Origin: Chitinophagaceae bacterium
GTDB lineage: Bacteria; Bacteroidota; Bacteroidia; Chitinophagales; Chitinophagaceae
DNA length: 64,000 bases
Reading direction: 5' to 3'
NCBI GenBank assembly: GCA_947374225.1
Contig: CANCAY010000005.1
Location: 1 to 64,000 of the forward strand
The notes below the pieces were generated by a model. It had not been told where the DNA came from, searched no databases, and was given only the letters and a program-made list of their open reading frames with translations. Shown piece after piece: positions 8,016 through 15,967 of this stretch; position 1 is the first letter of the stretch; each line of letters opens with the position of its first letter. The translations under genes were made by a program, and so were the position numbers.

Positions 8016-10633
8016 TTATCTTTCGGCTCTTTTGGTTCTTTTGGTTCCTTAGGAACTTTAACCGCTTTCTCTTTTTCCTTTTTCTGCAAAGAGAAAACTA
8101 ATAAGTTTTTTTCTTTGTCTAGGTCGCCTATTAAAGTGTCTCCTTGTTTAACGGTGCTATTTAATATTTCTTCCGCTAATGGATCCTCAATGTATTTTTG
8201 AATGGCTCTGTGTAAAGGTCTTGCACCAAACTGTGAATCATATCCTTTATCTGCAATGAATTCTTTAGCTTCTGTGGTTAATACTAAGTTTAAACCTAGA
8301 TTAACTAATCTTGCTAAAACATTTTTCATAATAATGTCTATGATCAAATAGATATTGTCTTTGGTCAAAGAATTAAACACGACCACGTCATCAATTCTGT
8401 TTAAGAATTCTGGAGAGAAGGTTCTCTTCAATGCTTTCTCAATAACAGATCTATTATTTTCTTCCGTTTGTTCCACTCTTGTTGCAGTTGCAAATCCAAC
8501 ACCATCACCAAACTCTTTTAATTGACGTGCGCCAATATTAGAAGTCATAATGATCAAGGTGTTTTTGAAATCTACTTTACGCCCTAATCCATCTGTTAAA
8601 ATACCATCGTCTAATACTTGTAATAAAATATTATAAATATCTGGATGCGCTTTTTCTATCTCGTCTAATAATATTACACAGTATGGCTTACGACGTACTT
8701 TCTCAGTTAATTGACCGCCTTCTTCATAACCTACATAACCTGGAGGCGCTCCAATTAAACGACTCACTGCAAATTTTTCCATATACTCACTCATGTCAAT
8801 ACGAATCAATGATTCTTCCGAGTCAAACATATTTCTTGCTAATGCACGTGCTAATTCTGTTTTACCAACACCCGTTGGACCTAAGAATATAAATGTACCA
8901 ATTGGCTTTTTAGGATCTTTCAAACCAACTCGATTACGTTGAATTGCTTTTACCACTTTACCAATAGCGTCTTCCTGACCAATTACTTGACCACGCATGT
9001 CTTCCGCCATTTTACGAAGCTTTGTTGTTTCCGCTTCTACCATGCGTTTAACAGGAATACCTGTCATCATGCTAATCACTTCCGCAATATTTTCTTCGTT
9101 AATTGGGAAACGTGCATTCTTACTTTCTTCTTCCCAATTTGTTTTTGCTTTTTCTAAAGCTTCTCCTAATTTCTTCTCCGTATCTCTTAAGCTAGCCGCT
9201 TCTTCAAAGCGTTGGCTTTTAACTACTTTATTTTTTTCTGTCTTAACGTCTTCAATTTGTTTTTCTAATTCAACAATGTCTTGAGGAACATTAATATTTT
9301 TTAAATGCACTCTAGCACCTACTTCGTCCATTACGTCAATAGCTTTGTCGGGCAATAAACGGTCAGTCATATAACGATCACTCAATTTAACACAAGCTTC
9401 AATGGCTTCTTGATCGTAAACTACACTATGATAGTCTTCATATTTTGACTTGATATTGTTTAATATCGTAATGGTATCTGCTACACTAGGTGGCTCAATA
9501 ATTACTTTTTGGAAACGACGGTCTAATGCACCATCTTTTTCAATATGCATTCTGTACTCGTCTAATGTTGAAGCACCAATACATTGCAATTCTCCTCTTG
9601 CTAATGCAGGCTTCACAATATTGGAAGCATCTAAAGATCCGCTTGCCCCACCAGCTCCAACAATAGTATGAATCTCGTCAATGAATAAAATAACATCTCT
9701 GCTTTTTTCCAATTCATTCATGATAGCTTTCATCCTTTCCTCAAACTGTCCTCTATATTTAGTACCTGCAACCAATGCTGCTAAGTCTAATGAAATAACT
9801 CTTTTATCAAATAATACACGACTTACTTTTCTTTGTACAATTCTTAATGCTAAGCCTTCTACAATGGCAGTCTTACCCACCCCCGGTTCTCCAATTAAAA
9901 TAGGATTGTTCTTTTTACGACGACTTAGAATTTGGCTTACACGCTCAATTTCTGCATCACGACCTACAATTGGATCCAATGCATCTTGCTCCGCCAATTT
10001 TGTAATATCTCGTCCAAAATTATCAAGTACTGGCGTCTTCGATTTATTAGGACTTCCTGGTTTTGCTTTTGCAGCACCCGCTCCAAATGGACCTCCTCTT
10101 TTCTCTTCTTCAAATTCATCATCCCCTTCGTCTGAAAATTCAGAACTTGGAGACTCAGTCGACCTTCTACTTTCGCTAGAAGGACTTGAAGGTGAAGAAC
10201 CTACCATGCCTAATTCATTTCTAAATAAATCGTAGTCAACGTCAAACTGATTTAAAATTTGAGTTGCTATATTTTCCTTATTCTTTAAAATACTTAATAA
10301 TAAATGCTCCGTTTCTACCATGGGGCTTTTTAAAGCTTTCGCTTCTAAAACTGTTACACGTATCACTTTTTCTGCCTGCTTAGTCAAAGGCAAGCTATTA
10401 ATATTGGCTACGTTTTTACCCGACTTGTCTTTTACAGCCAACTCAATCTCCTTACGCAATTCTCCCATATTCACATTCAATTGCTTCAAAACACGGATAG
10501 CCGTATTTTCCTGGTCTCTTATCAAGCCCAGCATTAAATGCTCTGCACCAATAAAATCATTTCCTAATCTCAAAGCCTCTTCGCGACTATAAGAAATGAT
10601 TTCCTTAACTTGTGTTGAAAAATTATTATCCAT
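8012..10633 (-). CDS. clpC: ClpC-type AAA+ unfoldase
   Basis: HSP100 ATPase that unfolds proteins and feeds them to ClpP. Residues about 1-145 contain two Clp N-terminal repeats; an acidic, Ser/Pro-rich linker follows (about 146-195). D1 has Walker A GEPGVGKT near residue 250. A UVR-like motif ([18 protein letters not shown]) lies near residue 435, and D2 has GPTGVGKT near residue 585. The UVR motif and N domain distinguish it from ClpB and ClpA. The C-terminal tail is a short repeat, [12 protein letters not shown], not part of the conserved core. Its promoter region is shared head to head with the STAS gene. Confidence 0.96.
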   Translation of the reverse strand: MDNNFSTQVKEIISYSREEALRLGNDFIGAEHLMLGLIRDQENTAIRVLKQLNVNMGELRKEIELAVKDKSGKNVANINSLPLTKQAEKVIRVTVLEAKALKSPMVETEHLLLSILKNKENIATQILNQFDVDYDLFRNELGMVGSSPSSPSSESRRSTESPSSEFSDEGDDEFEEEKRGGPFGAGAAKAKPGSPNKSKTPVLDNFGRDITKLAEQDALDPIVGRDAEIERVSQILSRRKKNNPILIGEPGVGKTAIVEGLALRIVQRKVSRVLFDKRVISLDLAALVAGTKYRGQFEERMKAIMNELEKSRDVILFIDEIHTIVGAGGASGSLDASNIVKPALARGELQCIGASTLDEYRMHIEKDGALDRRFQKVIIEPPSVADTITILNNIKSKYEDYHSVVYDQEAIEACVKLSDRYMTDRLLPDKAIDVMDEVGARVHLKNINVPQDIVELEKQIEDVKTEKNKVVKSQRFEEAASLRDTEKKLGEALEKAKTNWEEESKNARFPINEENIAEVISMMTGIPVKRMVEAETTKLRKMAEDMRGQVIGQEDAIGKVVKAIQRNRVGLKDPKKPIGTFIFLGPTGVGKTELARALARNMFDSEESLIRIDMSEYMEKFAVSRLIGAPPGYVGYEEGGQLTEKVRRKPYCVILLDEIEKAHPDIYNILLQVLDDGILTDGLGRKVDFKNTLIIMTSNIGARQLKEFGDGVGFATATRVEQTEENNRSVIEKALKRTFSPEFLNRIDDVVVFNSLTKDNIYLIIDIIMKNVLARLVNLGLNLVLTTEAKEFIADKGYDSQFGARPLHRAIQKYIEDPLAEEILNSTVKQGDTLIGDLDKEKNLLVFSLQKKEKEKAVKVPKEPKEPKEPKDN

Positions 10634-10666
10634 AAAATAGTTTCTACTTGTTATAATGTAAACGAA

Positions 10667-10674
10667 TATTTTTG
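10667..10674 (+). promoter_or_regulatory. Putative -7 element (TATTTTTG) for the STAS-dnaG unit
   Basis: Fits TAnnTTTG and lies 51 nt upstream of the STAS start. A TTG at 10648-10650 is 16 nt upstream, shorter than the usual -33 spacing. It faces the clpC element at 10677-10684, only 2 bp away on the other strand. Confidence 0.45.
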
Positions 10675-10676
10675 TC

Positions 10677-10684
10677 CAAAAGTA
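10677..10684 (-). promoter_or_regulatory. Putative clpC promoter -7 element (TACTTTTG)
   Basis: Fits TAnnTTTG on the minus strand, 43 nt upstream of the clpC start. No clear -33 TTG is seen. Together with the plus-strand element it forms an imperfect palindrome, TATTTTTGtcCAAAAGTA. Confidence 0.5.
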
Positions 10685-10725
10685 TGTCCAGCACCCTAGT
10701 TGTTAACCTTTATTATTAGTATACC

Positions 10726-11124
10726 ATGCAATACAAAACTGAGCCCAAGGAAAAATTTACCGTTATTAAATTAACTGATACCATTCTTAGTTCAAATCTC
10801 GTGCCAGAATTGACTGTTTTAACCAATTCTATACTTGAAAAAGACCCTAAAAACCTAGTTTTGGACCTGTCTGCGGTTACAAATTGGGACCATGCCATAA
10901 TTGAGCAATTAGTCGATGCTCAACAAAAATACTATGACAATAATGCCAGTTTTGTCATTTGTTGCCTATCTAGCAGCCTACAAGACAGTTTAGACGCTAC
11001 CGATTTTGCCGACATGATGAACACTACCCCTACAGAATCAGAGGCATGGGACATTGTTCAAATGGAAGAAATTGAGCGAGAACTACTTGATAGTGACGAT
11101 ATGGAGTTTAATACCCAAGATTAG
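10726..11124 (+). CDS. STAS-domain protein lacking the usual phosphorylated Ser
   Basis: The 132-residue protein has the STAS fold pattern of anti-sigma-factor antagonists: an N-terminal beta strand FTVIKLTDTILSSNL, then NLVLDLSAVTNWDHAIIEQLVDAQQKY. In SpoIIAA-like proteins the loop after the DLS strand is usually DSSG, with a phosphorylated Ser; here it is WDHA, so regulation by that phosphorylation is unlikely. An acidic C-terminal tail follows (EEIERELLDSDDMEFNTQD). It starts 92 bp from clpC in the opposite direction and lies 63 bp upstream of dnaG, probably cotranscribed. Partner and role are unknown. Confidence 0.75.
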   Translation: MQYKTEPKEKFTVIKLTDTILSSNLVPELTVLTNSILEKDPKNLVLDLSAVTNWDHAIIEQLVDAQQKYYDNNASFVICCLSSSLQDSLDATDFADMMNTTPTESEAWDIVQMEEIERELLDSDDMEFNTQD

Positions 11125-11170
11125 CAACAGATTAGCTCACTATAAGTTACAGATTAGCTTAAGATTAGTT
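11117..11170 (+). repeat. 11-bp phased GATTAG repeats upstream of dnaG
   Basis: GATTAG occurs at 11119, 11130, 11152 and 11163, with a degenerate copy (TATAAG) at 11141, so the spacing is 11 bp throughout. The array spans the stop codon of the STAS gene and ends 18 bp before dnaG. It could be a helically phased protein-binding array or a product of slippage. Confidence 0.6.
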
Positions 11171-11187
11171 ATTTTCGCCTTCATTTC

Positions 11188-13116
11188 ATGATTACTTCTC
11201 AAACCATACAGCAAATTACCAGCCGCATTGACATAATCGATGTAGTGGGCGAATTTGTGAAATTAAAGAAGCGAGGAACCAATTTTTTAGGGAATTGCCC
11301 ATTCCATAACGAAAAGAGTCCTTCTTTCACGGTTTCTCCAGCTAAAGAGATCTATAAATGTTTTGGTTGTGGCAAGAGCGGCAATACCATCACTTTCTTG
11401 ATGGAACATGAGAAATATAGTTATGTAGAAGCACTAAGATGGTTGGCTGCTAGGTATAATATTGAAATTGAAGAGACAGAATCTAGCCCTGCTCAAAAAA
11501 TAGCACAACAAACTGCAGACAGTTTATATGCCATTAACCATTTTGCGATGGAATGGTTTACCAAACAATACTGGGATACAGACGCGGGCGCTTCCATTGC
11601 ACAATCCTATATGCAGCATCGTGGATTTTTACGTCCTATTGTAGAAAAATTTAAAATTGGATACAGTCCGTCTGATAGAGATTTATTAGCAAAAGCTTTA
11701 ATTAAAAACCAATTCAATCCTGAGCTATTTGCAAAAACAGGATTAGTGGTGGAACGCAATGGAGAATGGCAGGATAATTACCGAGACCGAATTGTATTCC
11801 CTATTCATAATACTACTGGGAAAATTATAGGATTTGGTGCTAGACAAATCGCCAAAAACGATAAGTCTCCTAAGTATATCAATACGCCAGAAAATGATAT
11901 CTACATTAAAAGTAGAATTCTATATGGCTCTTATTTTGCGAGGACTGCTATAGACAAAGCCAATGAATGTTTATTGGTGGAAGGTTATACCGACGTTGTA
12001 AGCTTACACCAAGCCGGTATTGAAAATGTGGTTGCAAGTGGTGGAACTTCTTTAACCATTGATCAACTTAGATTGATTAAGAAATATACCCAAAACCTTA
12101 CCATCATTTATGACGGTGATGCAGCTGGTGTTAAAGCTGCATTGAGAGGTTTGGATATGGCTTTGGAAGAAGGTTTAAATGTACAGTTAGTTTTAATTCC
12201 CGACAAAGAGGATCCAGATAGTTATGTAAACAAAGTAGGGCCTGACGCATTTAGAACTTTCGTTCAATCTGCTAAAAAGGATTTTATACTATTCCAATTA
12301 GAAGTTCAGTTGAAAGAAGTGGACGGAGATTTGAATAAGAAGAATATACTGGTGAATCAAATTGCAGAAACTTTAAGTAAGATAAATAAGCCTGAAGATT
12401 TTACTAAACTACAAGAGTATATATTAAAATGTTCTTCTCTTTTGCATATTGACGAAACTGGATTGACTCAATTAGTCAATAAGTTTAAACGTGATAAGAT
12501 TGTAAAGGAAGAGAAGAAAATGTCTTATGACGAAGCTGCTATTCTAATGCCTAGCTTTAGTCCTGAACAACAGGAGGTTGACAATATTGACATTTTCACT
12601 GACAAGGATTTAAAGTTCGAAAAGCAGTTAATGAAAATGTTAATTGAGCATGGTACTGAAAAGTGGGATGACCAGAAAACAACAGCAGCTTGGATTTGGG
12701 AGGAAATTGGATCCTTCCCTCTTGAAAATCCTGATATGATATTTTTAATGGATGCGTATAAGCAATGGTATAACGACGGTAAAATGCCGAATGGCAAAAC
12801 AATGCAATACCATGAAGACGAACGTGTACGCAACTGGGTTGTAACATTATTTGAACCGGAACATGAGATTAGCTTAAGATGGAATGAGAAATTAAATATA
12901 TCTAAGAAAATAGAAGTTAAAACTTTCCATGGAGATGTAGAAATGAGTCTTTTATATTACAAATTACGTAAGATTAAAAAGATGATAGACCTTAACCAAG
13001 CCGATATGGAACATGCTAAGTCTGAAGATCAAATTTTAATGTTACAGATACATAAACACTTAAAAGACGTAGAGCGAGAACTTACACAGATTATTGGCAC
13101 AGTTATCATAAAATAA
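11188..13116 (+). CDS. dnaG: DNA primase
   Basis: Synthesises RNA primers for DNA replication. The 642-residue protein has the N-terminal CHC2 zinc finger (C37-x2-H40 and C58-x2-C61, in CPFHNEKSPSF and YKCFGCG). The catalytic core has GFGARQI and a TOPRIM domain with LLVEGYTDVVSLHQAG near residue 260 and IIYDGDAAGVKA near residue 308. The C-terminal part (about 440-642) corresponds to the helicase-binding region and is poorly conserved. Start at ATG 11188. A one-mismatch -7-like element, TATTTTCG, precedes it at about 11169, and the STAS gene lies upstream. Confidence 0.97.
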   Translation: MITSQTIQQITSRIDIIDVVGEFVKLKKRGTNFLGNCPFHNEKSPSFTVSPAKEIYKCFGCGKSGNTITFLMEHEKYSYVEALRWLAARYNIEIEETESSPAQKIAQQTADSLYAINHFAMEWFTKQYWDTDAGASIAQSYMQHRGFLRPIVEKFKIGYSPSDRDLLAKALIKNQFNPELFAKTGLVVERNGEWQDNYRDRIVFPIHNTTGKIIGFGARQIAKNDKSPKYINTPENDIYIKSRILYGSYFARTAIDKANECLLVEGYTDVVSLHQAGIENVVASGGTSLTIDQLRLIKKYTQNLTIIYDGDAAGVKAALRGLDMALEEGLNVQLVLIPDKEDPDSYVNKVGPDAFRTFVQSAKKDFILFQLEVQLKEVDGDLNKKNILVNQIAETLSKINKPEDFTKLQEYILKCSSLLHIDETGLTQLVNKFKRDKIVKEEKKMSYDEAAILMPSFSPEQQEVDNIDIFTDKDLKFEKQLMKMLIEHGTEKWDDQKTTAAWIWEEIGSFPLENPDMIFLMDAYKQWYNDGKMPNGKTMQYHEDERVRNWVVTLFEPEHEISLRWNEKLNISKKIEVKTFHGDVEMSLLYYKLRKIKKMIDLNQADMEHAKSEDQILMLQIHKHLKDVERELTQIIGTVIIK

Positions 13117-13128
13117 AAATCCTTGCAT

Positions 13129-13165
13129 AAAAAAAGAGTCTCTGATGGAAGACTCTTTTTTATAT
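13129..13165 (+). terminator. Rho-independent terminator after dnaG
   Basis: AAAAAGAGTCT and AGACTCTTTTT form an 11-bp stem with an 8-nt loop, followed by T-rich sequence. On the minus strand it may also end the YdeI-like transcript that converges here. Confidence 0.88.
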
Positions 13166-13213
13166 AATTTAAAAGACAGCTAAACAGTTGTCTAATTTTT
13201 TGTGCTGCAGAAA

Positions 13214-13882
13214 TTATTTCTCAGATGGATTATTCTTACCTGCCATTAACTTCTCCATTGTCGCTTCCAATCTTTTAAGTTTGGTTTCCTCTTTTTTAGC
13301 TCCCTGAATCCAGCTTAAATATTCCTTTTGATTAATAATTGTCAACGAAGTAAAGAACTCTCTTGCTTCTTCATTATGAGAGAATAATTTATCTAATTCT
13401 ATAGGAAGTGCTATTAAACGCTTTTCAAAATCATCTACTTTGATATTGGAAACTTTAAACTCTGCAAAGGACCTGTCCTTATTTGGAATTTGGTCGAATT
13501 TCTTAAAACGCATTGCTGTCCAAACATGGTCCAAAGTTACTTGTCGAATTGCTTCGTATTCATTATCAGAAAGTACTTCCCAACTTGCATCACGGTTTAA
13601 ATCTGAAACAATCTTTGAAGTAGTCTTAGGATAAGCAATCCATAACTTACATTCTGGATGTAAAGCTGAAAAAACTTCTTTTAAGATATTATTCAATTGA
13701 AATTGATTAATTGCGAAAATAAGCGCAAAGTCAACTTTTCTTGTTTTTAATAAGGGAGTTAGATTCTTATTGTAAGACAATTTAGCAAATTGCTTCTCTA
13801 CCGAAGAGGGTAAACCCTGTATTAGTAAGTTTTTCTCATCCTTCAACTGCAACTTCTCTAAAATATTCAAATTACTAGACAT
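13214..13882 (-). CDS. YdeI/OmpD-associated-like protein
   Basis: The 222-residue cytoplasmic protein has two parts. Residues about 1-125 resemble the DUF3052 domain (NLLIQGLPSSVEKQFAKL, then a Rossmann-like segment with ALHPECKLWIAYPK). Residues about 145-210 match the YdeI/OmdA family, with an F-x-SL-x-Y-x-WI-x-AKKEETKLKR motif and a final AGK. The biochemical function of the family is not established; YdeI homologues have been linked to antimicrobial-peptide or bacteriocin protection. The gene is isolated between dnaG and plsY. A TAACTTCG element, one base from the -7 consensus, lies about 30 nt upstream of the start. Confidence 0.72.
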   Translation of the reverse strand: MSSNLNILEKLQLKDEKNLLIQGLPSSVEKQFAKLSYNKNLTPLLKTRKVDFALIFAINQFQLNNILKEVFSALHPECKLWIAYPKTTSKIVSDLNRDASWEVLSDNEYEAIRQVTLDHVWTAMRFKKFDQIPNKDRSFAEFKVSNIKVDDFEKRLIALPIELDKLFSHNEEAREFFTSLTIINQKEYLSWIQGAKKEETKLKRLEATMEKLMAGKNNPSEK

Positions 13883-13991
13883 ACACTATTGGGATTTAAA
13901 GGAGGGCGAAGTTACGAAAATTGTGCCGTTTTTGATACAGTTAACGGTATTAATGTAAAACAAAACTCGTAATATATTGATTATCAATAAA

Positions 13992-14633
13992 TTACTTTTT
14001 GTCTGAACGGTCTCTATTTTTAAAAATAGGTACTTTGTTTTCGGTACCCTTTAAAAGACGGCCAATATTTTTTTGATGGGTCATGATGACCATCATTGCA
14101 ACTACAATAGCAAATATTCTATAAGAAGTTTCTTTCTCATGATATATAAATAGTATGAGAATCATGAAAGCAACGCCTGCAATCATAGAACTTAAAGAAA
14201 CAAATCGAGTTAAAAACAAAGTGATAAGGAATACAATGATACAAGAAAATGCGACTGCTGGTTGAATAGCTAAAGCCATTCCTAAAAGTGTTGCTACTCC
14301 TTTCCCACCCTTAAAATTTGCCCAAATAGGGAAAATATGACCCAATACAGCAAACAAGCCTAAAGCTATCATGAAGTTGGTTCTAGCTAACTCATCCGTA
14401 AAATAATATGGAAGTAATACCCATAATGAAGTTGCAATAACCCCTTTTGCAACATCAACTATCATTACAATCGTCCCCCATTTAGAACCTAAAACTCGAT
14501 AAGTATTAGTTGCTCCAGCATTTCCGCTACCATAGTTTCTTATGTCAATATCAAAAATTGACTTGCTGATCCAAACTGAAGTAGGAATAGATCCTAATAA
14601 ATAAGCAAGTATAACAAGCGCAATTTCAATCAT
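13992..14633 (-). CDS. plsY: Acyl-phosphate:glycerol-3-phosphate acyltransferase PlsY
   Basis: Transfers the acyl group from acyl-phosphate to glycerol-3-phosphate, the first step of phospholipid synthesis, at the inner membrane. The polytopic protein has all three PlsY motifs: YGSGNAGATNTYRVLG, FKGGKGVATLLG, and the late HQKNIGRLLKGTE. I chose the start at 14633 (MIEIALVILAYLLGS, 213 residues). The longer option at 14669 adds a non-membrane, non-conserved segment and would place the -7 element at 14655-14662 inside the coding region. Confidence 0.95.
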   Translation of the reverse strand: MIEIALVILAYLLGSIPTSVWISKSIFDIDIRNYGSGNAGATNTYRVLGSKWGTIVMIVDVAKGVIATSLWVLLPYYFTDELARTNFMIALGLFAVLGHIFPIWANFKGGKGVATLLGMALAIQPAVAFSCIIVFLITLFLTRFVSLSSMIAGVAFMILILFIYHEKETSYRIFAIVVAMMVIMTHQKNIGRLLKGTENKVPIFKNRDRSDKK

Positions 14634-14654
14634 ATTTAATAATCTTGGGGTCGG

Positions 14655-14662
14655 CAAATATA
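14655..14662 (-). promoter_or_regulatory. plsY promoter -7 element (TATATTTG) within an inverted repeat
   Basis: Exact match to TAnnTTTG, 21 nt upstream of the plsY start. It is bracketed by GGTCG (14649-14653) and CGACC (14663-14667), a 5-bp inverted repeat that may be an operator. Confidence 0.6.
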
Positions 14663-14711
14663 CGACCAAAAAAGGTAAACATTAGATAACATAGAATTCA
14701 TACTATATAGA

Positions 14712-15605
14712 CTAAGATTTAGTAAATAGCAAACTCACCCACCCATTTAAAGGCTGGACTTTTACAAAATTAAACCCATTATTATTTGCCAATTTAATCA
14801 TATCTTCTTGATCCTCAGTAAGTAAGCCACTTAGTATTAAAGTACCTCCCGCGCCTGTTACAGTAGTTAATTCGAGCATATTGGCTTCTATAATATGTCT
14901 ATTTACATTGGCTAAGACAATCTCAAACTTCCCGGTTTGGATAGCCGTTTCTACTTTTTCAATAGTAATCACCTTACTGTCATTATTCTGAATATTCTCT
15001 ACTGAATTCTCAATGCACCAGTCGTCATTGTCCACAGCTAATACACTAGATGCCCCTAATTTCTCAGCTAGGATGGCTAAAATACCTGTACCGGTTCCAA
15101 AATCATATACTGATTTGCCATTAAAATTTAAACCCTCCATTAACTGCATCACCGTAAATGTGGTTGCATGATGGCCGGTTCCAAAACTCATTTTGGGAGT
15201 AATATTGATTTCAAATTGTACAGCTGGTTCAAAATGAGGATGAAAATGAGCCCGAATACCCACAAAGTCATCTACCCTAACTGGTTCAAAATTAGATTCC
15301 CAAATGGCATTCCAATTTTCTTCTTTAACAATTGATTTAGAATAAGTTAAACCATATCTGTTGAATATATTATTTAATTCATCCTCCATATTTTGTTCAA
15401 TATATTCAGTACTTATAATAAAGGTTTTACAGTGTCCTGCCCCCAAACCAATATTAGGTGTTAGTTGGACTCCATCATTTTGTCCTTGCTCTTTCTCTTC
15501 CTCATTAAACCCTTCAAAACCTAAGTCCGCCAGTTCAGCTACTAGCATATCAAACTGATCTTGGTTATTAAAGTCGAAGGCTATTTGAATGTATTCTTTA
15601 GACAT
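14712..15605 (-). CDS. prmA: Ribosomal protein L11 methyltransferase
   Basis: SAM-dependent methylation of ribosomal protein L11. The 297-residue protein has a small N-terminal recognition domain (about 1-75) and a class I methyltransferase domain: KMSFGTGHHATT near residue 140, the SAM loop YDFGTGTGILAILAEKLGA near residues 165-185, the acidic AVDNDDW motif, and LANVNRHIIEAN in place of the usual NIL motif. Its end lies 78 bp upstream of the plsY start; each gene appears to have its own -7 element. Confidence 0.93.
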   Translation of the reverse strand: MSKEYIQIAFDFNNQDQFDMLVAELADLGFEGFNEEEKEQGQNDGVQLTPNIGLGAGHCKTFIISTEYIEQNMEDELNNIFNRYGLTYSKSIVKEENWNAIWESNFEPVRVDDFVGIRAHFHPHFEPAVQFEINITPKMSFGTGHHATTFTVMQLMEGLNFNGKSVYDFGTGTGILAILAEKLGASSVLAVDNDDWCIENSVENIQNNDSKVITIEKVETAIQTGKFEIVLANVNRHIIEANMLELTTVTGAGGTLILSGLLTEDQEDMIKLANNNGFNFVKVQPLNGWVSLLFTKS

Positions 15606-15623
15606 GGGATTGATTTATGGTGG

Positions 15624-15631
15624 CAAAGATA
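15624..15631 (-). promoter_or_regulatory. prmA promoter -7 element (TATCTTTG)
   Basis: Exact TAnnTTTG match, 18 nt upstream of the prmA start. Its -33 region would fall inside the end of the repeat-bounded element that begins at 15640. Confidence 0.6.
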
Positions 15632-15639
15632 GTATGATC

Positions 15640-15898
15640 GCAGTTGACATACGAATTCTTCGCTCACTTTGGTAAAAGCTATGCATGAACCATCTCATGC
15701 TTCACGCATAGCTTTTACCAATTAATATAGCTTAAGCAGGTGGCATACAATTCTAAGCGAACTTTCGAGCACAGCGTAACTAATAAGAAAGGAAGTTGAG
15801 CCAACCTAACCATCAATTAATATGGAGTAACAAATTAATAGTGTGAATAAAAGTACAGCGAATGCGAGCAGTGAGCGAAGAATTCGAATGTCAACTGC
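15640..15898. repeat. 259-bp non-coding element bounded by 28-bp inverted repeats
   Basis: The only gene-free stretch over 300 bp apart from the tmRNA region. Bases 15640-15667 and 15871-15898 are inverted copies of each other over 28 bp, with one mismatch (core GAATTCTTCGCTCAC). A perfect 16-bp internal hairpin lies at 15669-15721. No ORF over 15 codons is inside, and no target-site duplication is visible. The structure resembles a MITE, a REP-like element or a structured RNA. Nothing here identifies a parent transposon. Confidence 0.7.
15669..15721. repeat. 16-bp perfect hairpin inside the repeat-bounded element
   Basis: TTGGTAAAAGCTATGC (15669-15684) is the exact reverse complement of 15706-15721. 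The 21-nt loop allows an alternative nested hairpin, GCATGA-accatc-TCATGC (15683-15700). No T run follows it on the plus strand, so it is not an obvious terminator. Confidence 0.8.
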
Positions 15899-15910
15899 AT
15901 TAATTTAGGG

Positions 15911-15946
15911 AAAATAAAAATGCCCCAGCGATTAACTGAGGCATTT
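15911..15946 (-). terminator. pnp terminator
   Basis: On the minus strand AAATGCCTCAG and CTGGGGCATTT pair (10 of 11) around a 7-nt loop, followed by TTTTTATTTT. It lies 21 bp after the pnp stop codon. Confidence 0.85.
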
Positions 15947-15967
15947 GATATAAAGTGCTAATTAAGA

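Noticed and set aside
8683..10592. Several open frames of 67-184 codons on the plus strand opposite clpC
   Set aside because: They lie wholly inside a well-conserved clpC frame, have low-complexity or coding-shadow composition and no start context.
14634..14669. Longer plsY start (12 extra residues)
   Set aside because: The extension is not conserved and overlaps the -7 promoter element at 14655-14662.
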